A stretch of 17,811 nt of DNA. Origin: Firmicutes bacterium CAG:555. Lineage in GTDB: Bacteria; Bacillota; Clostridia; Oscillospirales; Oscillospiraceae. Under the pieces are notes generated by a model, which saw only the letters and a list, made by a program, of their open reading frames with translations, was not told the DNA's origin and did no database searches. Position 1 is the stretch's first letter. Each line of letters opens with the position of its first letter. Positions 12,803-17,811 of this stretch are shown piece after piece. The stretch is from positions 7,344 to 25,154 of the forward strand of contig HF986910.1 of NCBI GenBank assembly GCA_000431075.1. The letters run 5' to 3'. The translations under genes were made by a program, and so were the position numbers.

Positions 12803-14746
12803 TCAGCAAAGTCTGAAGCCTGCGGGGATGGAGTCGTCGAGCATCAGCAGATGCAGCTGCTCTTTGCCGTTTTCTTCGTGGACGGCGGAAAGGAGCATAC
12901 CGCAGGAGTCCTGACCCATCATCTTGCGGTTGGGCAGGTTCAGGATCGCAACGACGGTCTTGCCGACGAGCTGCTCGGGCTCATAGAATTTGTGGATGCC
13001 GGAGAGTATCTGGCGGGGCGTGCCGCTGCCGTCATCGAGCATGAACTTCAGAAGCTTATCCGACTTCTTGACCGCCTCGCACGAGAGCACCTTGCACACA
13101 CGCATATCGCACTTTGCAAAGTCGTCGATGGTCACATCCGGCTCAACGGGCGGGAACACGGGGCCCTTGGGCTTGTTCATCTTCTCAAGCTCCTCAAGAG
13201 CCTTGGCCATATCGACACGGGGGAAGAGCGTCTCGCCCTTGTGGACGGTGACGGTCTCGGGCAGGACACCGAAGATCTCGGCGCTGTCCCAAGTGGTGCA
13301 GGCTGCATCGGCGCCTATCTGCTCAAAGGCTTTGGCGCAGCTGTCGGGAATGAACGGAGCCAGCAGCGCAAGGCAGATGCGCAGGGTCTCAAGCAGGTTA
13401 TACAGAACCGTTGCAAGGCGAGCCTTCTTTGTCTCGTCCTTTGCAAGCACCCAGGGTGCGGTCTCGTCGATGTACTTATTTGCACGTTGGATGACCTTGA
13501 ATATCTCATCGAGCGCAAGGTGGAGCTGGAACTTGTCCATCTGGAAAGCGTACTTTTCACGCAGCGCCTTTGCCATGGAAACAAGCTCATCGTCGAGAGC
13601 ATCGTACTCACGCTCACAAGGCAGCGTGCCGCCGAAGTACTTCACCGCCATTGCGGTGGTGCGGGACACGAGGTTGCCCAGATCGTTTGCAAGATCGGTA
13701 TTGATGGTGCTGATGAGCAGCTCATTTGAGAAGTTGCCGTCCGAGCCGAACGGGAAGGTGCGCAGCAGGAAGAAGCGCAGAGCGTCCACGCCGAACATAT
13801 CGGCAAGCATATAGGGGTCTACGACATTGCCCTTGGACTTCGACATTTTGCCGCCGTCGATGACGAGCCAGCCGTGGCCGTAGACCTTCTTGGGCAGGGG
13901 CATACCCATGCTCATGAGCATTGCCGGCCAGATTATCGAGTGGAAGCGGACTATCTCCTTGCCGACGATGTGGACATCGGCGGGCCAGTACTTATCGTAA
14001 TCGTCGTACTTATCGTTCATGAAGCCCATGGCGGTGCAGTAGTTGAACAGCGCATCGACCCAGACATACACGACATGACCCGGGTCAAAATCGACGGGGA
14101 TGCCCCAGTTGAAGCTGGTGCGGGACACGCACAGATCCTCAAGGCCGGGCTTTATGAAGTTGTTTATCATCTCGTTGACACGGGAGGCGGGCTCGAGAAA
14201 TTCGCCGCTTTCCAGCAGCTCCTGCACGGGCTTTGCGTACTTGGAAAGGCGGAAGAAATATGCCTCCTCCTCGGCGTAGTGGACCTCTCTGCCGCAGTCG
14301 GGGCACTTGCCGTCGACGAGCTGGCTTTCCGTCCAGAAGCTTTCGCAAGGGGTGCAGTACATACCCTTGTATGCGCCCTTGTAGATATCGCCGTTGTCGT
14401 ACATCTTCTTGAAGATGCGCTGTACGGCCTTGACATGGTAGTCGTCGGTGGTGCGGATGAAACGGTCGTTGGAGATGTTCATGAGCTTCCACAGATCCTT
14501 GATGCCGCCCTTGCCGGTGACGATATTGTCAACGAACTCCTGCGGCGTGACACCGGCGGCCTTGGCCTTTTCCTCTATCTTCTGACCGTGCTCATCGGTG
14601 CCCGTGAGAAACATGACATCGTAGCCGCACATGCGCTTGTATCTTGCGATGGTGTCGGTTGCGACAGTGCAGTAGGTGTGACCGATATGCAGCTTATCGG
14701 AGGGGTAGTAGATAGGTGTTGTGATGTAGAATGTTCCCTTTTCCAT
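12803..14746 (-). CDS. metG: Methionyl-tRNA synthetase
   Basis: Charges tRNA-Met, including the initiator tRNA encoded in this window. The 647-residue class I synthetase has HIGH at 20-23, a zinc knuckle with C131, C134, C148 and C151, and KMSKS at 300-304. The anticodon-binding helical domain follows at about 350-510. A C-terminal EMAPII-like tRNA-binding (dimerising) domain at about 540-647 contains DMRVCKVLSCEAVKKSDKLL and GKTVVAILNLPNRKMMGQDS. Length is full. ATG at 14746 has AGGAGA 8 bases upstream. It is the last gene of a three-gene operon, 23 bases after the VanW-family gene. No T-box leader is present because it is internal to the operon. Confidence 0.97.
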   Translation of the reverse strand: MEKGTFYITTPIYYPSDKLHIGHTYCTVATDTIARYKRMCGYDVMFLTGTDEHGQKIEEKAKAAGVTPQEFVDNIVTGKGGIKDLWKLMNISNDRFIRTTDDYHVKAVQRIFKKMYDNGDIYKGAYKGMYCTPCESFWTESQLVDGKCPDCGREVHYAEEEAYFFRLSKYAKPVQELLESGEFLEPASRVNEMINNFIKPGLEDLCVSRTSFNWGIPVDFDPGHVVYVWVDALFNYCTAMGFMNDKYDDYDKYWPADVHIVGKEIVRFHSIIWPAMLMSMGMPLPKKVYGHGWLVIDGGKMSKSKGNVVDPYMLADMFGVDALRFFLLRTFPFGSDGNFSNELLISTINTDLANDLGNLVSRTTAMAVKYFGGTLPCEREYDALDDELVSMAKALREKYAFQMDKFQLHLALDEIFKVIQRANKYIDETAPWVLAKDETKKARLATVLYNLLETLRICLALLAPFIPDSCAKAFEQIGADAACTTWDSAEIFGVLPETVTVHKGETLFPRVDMAKALEELEKMNKPKGPVFPPVEPDVTIDDFAKCDMRVCKVLSCEAVKKSDKLLKFMLDDGSGTPRQILSGIHKFYEPEQLVGKTVVAILNLPNRKMMGQDSCGMLLSAVHEENGKEQLHLLMLDDSIPAGFRLC

Positions 14747-14769
14747 TTTCGTTCTCCTGTCTTATATTC

Positions 14770-16383
14770 TCAAGGGGCAGCAGAGCCCGAAGGGCTTGCG
14801 GACACCGTTGGGGTCTTGGTATGCTTCGGCGTTGCCGAGGGTGAGGGCGACGGCCATTTTATATCCTCGGGATGATAGTTATAAACGCTGACATCCTCTT
14901 TGGTACGGCTTAAAAGCTTGCCGTCCTTATCGTAAACATTGCGGTAGGTGATGGCCTTGGTGCCGACCGCAACGGAGGGGTATTTGCTGCTGTAAACGGT
15001 GGAGACGGAGTTTGTCATCTCGACATAGCTGCCGTCGACATCCGTGCCCCAGATCTCAATGGTCAGCTCACGGTTTTCGGTCTTGGCGACTATCTTTATC
15101 GGGTAGTCACGGTTGTTTTTGAACCGAAACTCCGGGCCGCCCCAGCTCACGGTCGCATCCATGCCCCATGGGACATAGCCGACGGCGAACATGTGGCAGT
15201 CACGCTGCGTTATCTCGAGATTTGCAAACAGCGCCGCACAGTAGAGCGTGGACGAGGTCTGGCAGATGCCGCCGCCGACCTCCTGCACGACCTTGCCGCC
15301 TGCGTATGCGCCTGCGACCTTGAAGCCGGCTTTGGCGGTGCGCTTGCCGACGACGGCGTTGTAGTCGAACACCTCGCCGGGGTTGAGCACCACGCCGTTT
15401 ATCTTCGCCGCCGACAGCTCGACATTTGTCGCCCTGCCCGCTGCGCTTGAGCGGTAAACGGTGGTCTGAGCGCCCAATTTATCACGGAAGAGCATCTTGT
15501 TAAGCTCCTCGGACGAGTGCTTGGGCTTTGTGACCGTAAGCGGCACGGTGACGGTATCGCCCGGTGCGGCATCGTTCCAAAGCTTCTGCGCCTGCTCGAC
15601 ATCAAAGTCGATGCCCACGGCGCTTTCGGTCGCCTTTTGGGTCTCGGTATCGTACTTCGGCTCGACCATCTCGGCGTAAATTTCATCGTGTATCTTATTA
15701 AAATCGACGCTTTCGGCGTCATCGACCTTGGCGGTGTAATCGACCTTGTAGGTCTTGTCGTCAAAGGCCTTGACGATGAGAGAGCACAGCGTATCGGCAT
15801 CGACCCTGACGCTCTCTCCGCCCTTTATAAGCTCCATTTTGGCGTTTTCCGTGTCAACACGGTAGCCCTGCTTCAGAAACTCGTCATATTCCTTGAGTGC
15901 GGCATCGACCTTCGCCCGAACGCCCTCGGCATTTGCCGTGGCGAGCACATCGGCCGAGCCGACCTTGCCCGTTATACATTTAAAATACGCCTTGAGGTCG
16001 TTTATCAGATTGCCGCTGTGACCGTAGGCGTAGGCGGCCTCGGCGGCCTCACGGCTCGTGAGCTTGAGTCCGGCCTCCTCGGAGTTGACGGTTATCTTGA
16101 AGTCGCCCGGGAGCGTGACGCTCACCTCGCTGTCGCCCTGCGCTTCCCAGCCTGCGTCGCTGAGCGCTTTTTCGGCCTTGTCGACCGTCATGCCGCCGAC
16201 CTCGACGCCGTTCAGCACCATGTTCGGGTGGATAACGGAGGTCTTGCCGACGACGACTGCGCCGACGAGTGCAAGCGCTGCGACTAAAACGAGCACCAGA
16301 ACGACCGCCAAGACGGCGTTTTTCCTGCGCTTTTTTGGTCTGTTTTTTCTGTGGAGGTTTTCCTCTTTCTTTCTTCTTGCCAT
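14770..16383 (-). CDS. VanW-family cell-wall protein with peptidoglycan-binding-like repeats
   Basis: A 537-residue protein anchored by one N-terminal membrane segment (about 23-47) after a strongly basic tail (KNRPKKRRK). Two repeats of the PG_binding_4 kind follow at about 55-160 and 205-290, then the VanW domain (about 300-455) with GGGICQTSSTLY at 370-381. A short G5-like strand segment (475-505) and a C-terminal tail of proline, serine and threonine (510-537) end the protein. VanW proteins are surface proteins named from vancomycin clusters but widespread and of unknown activity. Here there is no van cluster, so no resistance role is implied. ATG at 16383 follows AGAGG. It lies 15 bases after hemW and 23 before metG. 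Confidence 0.92.
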   Translation of the reverse strand: MARRKKEENLHRKNRPKKRRKNAVLAVVLVLVLVAALALVGAVVVGKTSVIHPNMVLNGVEVGGMTVDKAEKALSDAGWEAQGDSEVSVTLPGDFKITVNSEEAGLKLTSREAAEAAYAYGHSGNLINDLKAYFKCITGKVGSADVLATANAEGVRAKVDAALKEYDEFLKQGYRVDTENAKMELIKGGESVRVDADTLCSLIVKAFDDKTYKVDYTAKVDDAESVDFNKIHDEIYAEMVEPKYDTETQKATESAVGIDFDVEQAQKLWNDAAPGDTVTVPLTVTKPKHSSEELNKMLFRDKLGAQTTVYRSSAAGRATNVELSAAKINGVVLNPGEVFDYNAVVGKRTAKAGFKVAGAYAGGKVVQEVGGGICQTSSTLYCAALFANLEITQRDCHMFAVGYVPWGMDATVSWGGPEFRFKNNRDYPIKIVAKTENRELTIEIWGTDVDGSYVEMTNSVSTVYSSKYPSVAVGTKAITYRNVYDKDGKLLSRTKEDVSVYNYHPEDIKWPSPSPSATPKHTKTPTVSASPSGSAAP

Positions 16384-16398
16384 CTGCTTATCCTCTCG

Positions 16399-17664
16399 TC
16401 AGCGACCGGCCTTTTTCCTGTAAAACGCCTCGAAGCGCTCGATATCGCCCTCGGGAAGCTCCTGCTTCTCGGCGGCATCGAAGGCCTCTCTCATCCACGG
16501 ATTTATCTCGACCTTGGCGCCGGTCTGCGCCTCGATGACCGCATTGATGAGCGAGTTTGAAACGAGCATACCCGCCGGAGTCAGGCTCCAGCGATCCTCG
16601 GTCTTTTTTGCCCAGCCCTGCTGCGCAAATTCCTCGAGCTTGCGCTCAAGCGGCGACCAATCGCTGAGATACACCCGATGGTACTCGGCCTCGGAGATGC
16701 CGTGGGTCGTGCGCAGGCCGAGCATGATATACTCGGCGGCACGCTGCACGGGGACTATCTCCTCATACTCGTCGATTATCATCGAGTCGCCGTTGACGGC
16801 GGAAATGTACTTATCAAGATTGCGCACATAGCTGTACCTGAGATTGCCCACGCACGAGTGTGCGCCCGGGCCGAAGCCCATGTAATCGTCAAGCTGCCAG
16901 TATTTAAGATTATGCCGTGACTCGTAGCCGGGTACGGCAAAGTTCGATATCTCATACTGCTTGTAGCCGTAGTGCGACAGTGCCTCGACGGTGTACAGGT
17001 ACATGTCCGCCTGCTCGTCATCGTCCGGCAAAAGCGGCGAGTTCAGATAGCTGTGGTACATGGGCGTGCCCTCCTCCAGCTTGAGCCCGTAGCAGGACAA
17101 ATGCTCGGGGTGCAGCTCGATGCAGGCCTGAAGCGTTTCCGCCCAGTCGCCCTTGGTCTGGCTCGGCAGACCGTAGATGAGGTCGAGGCTCACATTTTCA
17201 AAGCCGGCCCGGCGTGCGTTTTCCACCGCCATCTGCGCCTGCTTGAAATTGTGTCTGCGGCCTATCATTTTCAAAATGTCGTTATTGGCCGACTGCACGC
17301 CGATAGACAGCCTGTCCACGCCCTCACGGCGCAGGAGCTTGAGGTCGTCAAGCCGCACCGTGTCGGGATTGACCTCCATTGTTATCTCCGAATCGAGCCG
17401 GACATTGCCTATACGCTTCAGCTCATCGAGTATCTCGACGATGCGCTGTGCGCCGTAGCAGCTCGGCGTGCCGCCGCCTATATAAATGCTGTCGACCTCA
17501 TAGGCGGAGATGTTGCCTGCCGATTCGCTGATGTGGCTTAAAAGCGCCGACTGATAATCGGGCATGCGCTGCTTGCCGCCGGGGACGGAGTAAAAGTCGC
17601 AGTAGCCGCATTTCGACACGCAGAACGGTATGTGAATGTAAATTCCAAGTCGTTTTCTCATCAT
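16399..17664 (-). CDS. hemW: Radical SAM protein HemW (coproporphyrinogen oxidase-like haem chaperone)
   Basis: 421 residues. The radical SAM cluster motif C15-x3-C19-x2-C22 (CVSKCGYC) is followed by IYIGGGTPS, EVNPDT and RLSIGVQSANN (usual SAM-binding strands), and GFGPGAHS. The C-terminal winged-helix part ends with RKKAGR. The C-x3-C-x2-C spacing without a further cysteine marks HemW, a haem-binding protein, rather than the true HemN oxidase. Two adjacent ATG codons (17664 and 17661) could start it. No Shine-Dalgarno is visible before either, which is unusual in this window. It heads the operon with the VanW-family protein and metG. No clear promoter was found in the 147 bases before it. 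Confidence 0.93.
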   Translation of the reverse strand: MMRKRLGIYIHIPFCVSKCGYCDFYSVPGGKQRMPDYQSALLSHISESAGNISAYEVDSIYIGGGTPSCYGAQRIVEILDELKRIGNVRLDSEITMEVNPDTVRLDDLKLLRREGVDRLSIGVQSANNDILKMIGRRHNFKQAQMAVENARRAGFENVSLDLIYGLPSQTKGDWAETLQACIELHPEHLSCYGLKLEEGTPMYHSYLNSPLLPDDDEQADMYLYTVEALSHYGYKQYEISNFAVPGYESRHNLKYWQLDDYMGFGPGAHSCVGNLRYSYVRNLDKYISAVNGDSMIIDEYEEIVPVQRAAEYIMLGLRTTHGISEAEYHRVYLSDWSPLERKLEEFAQQGWAKKTEDRWSLTPAGMLVSNSLINAVIEAQTGAKVEINPWMREAFDAAEKQELPEGDIERFEAFYRKKAGR

Positions 17665-17720
17665 TTTTTAAGCTAACGAAAGCCAAACCGCTATTGGTTT
17701 TGATGGGCAGCTTTCCGCCC

Positions 17721-17782
17721 ATGCTTCGCTAAACCCCTAGTCCATATATTTCCATTATGCCCGTCGGGCTTTATCTTTGCCT
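17721..17782 (+). repeat. R2 repeat, copy b
   Basis: Matches R2 copy a at 9192-9252, with the identical core TCCATTATGCCCGTCG (17751-17766). It is preceded by a hairpin ATGGGC/GCCCAT at about 17703-17722. It lies 57 bases upstream of hemW on the opposite strand, and the window ends shortly after, so the full element is not visible. Confidence 0.65.
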
Positions 17783-17811
17783 GAACGAAAATCTGCTCCC
17801 TCAAAACTGCT

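Noticed and set aside
12851..14875. Long plus-strand open frames opposite metG
   Set aside because: metG has all family motifs and full length on the other strand; the opposite frames have no start signals and are low-information mirror products.
14770..16383. Vancomycin-resistance gene cluster
   Set aside because: Only a VanW-domain protein is present, between housekeeping genes; no VanA/B ligase, VanH, VanX or VanRS is nearby.

Overview
The window looks like chromosomal DNA of a Gram-positive gut-type clostridium (Oscillospiraceae/Ruminococcaceae-like). This rests on strong AGGAGG-type ribosome binding sites, housekeeping promoters close to TTGACA-17-TATAAT, intrinsic terminators, an SLH-domain surface protein, a VanW-family wall protein, membrane-anchored anti-sigma-like proteins paired with ECF sigma factors, and no outer-membrane proteins. 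The exact taxon cannot be fixed from the sequence alone.

Left part (1-2500): the end of a small membrane protein gene cut by the window edge; a decayed IS3-type insertion sequence (intact first frame, stump of the second); then, on the minus strand, a membrane-anchored protein with a HEPN-like R-x4-H motif followed by a beta-class carbonic anhydrase, preceded by an initiator tRNA-fMet gene with a near-consensus promoter and two tandem terminators.

Middle part (2600-12760): an SLH-anchored secreted protein; a 96-residue cysteine-rich protein of unknown role; a long non-coding stretch that holds a convincing small-RNA gene; an ECF sigma factor translationally overlapped with a large polytopic membrane protein; a YdcZ-type small transporter; a stand-alone ACT-domain regulator and a short aspartate kinase separated by a 300-base elaborately self-complementary spacer; a second ECF sigma/anti-sigma-like pair with an ATGA overlap; and, divergent from it, a zinc-ribbon membrane protein.

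Right part (12800-17811): a tightly packed minus-strand operon hemW - vanW-family - metG. Gaps are 15 and 23 bases, and the vanW-family ribosome binding site lies just after the hemW stop.

The most interesting content is non-coding. (a) A promoter-to-terminator small RNA at about 5540-5707 has two hairpin loops that both display CUCCU, the complement of Shine-Dalgarno sequences. (b) A roughly 60-95 base repeat family (R1) has three diverged copies whose hairpins are kept by compensating changes. (c) A second repeat (R2) occurs in two copies sharing a 16-base identical core. (d) The spacer at 9129-9427 upstream of aspartate kinase has a 36-base outer stem enclosing one R2 copy. These are the best candidates for something undescribed; all need comparative checks that could not be run here.
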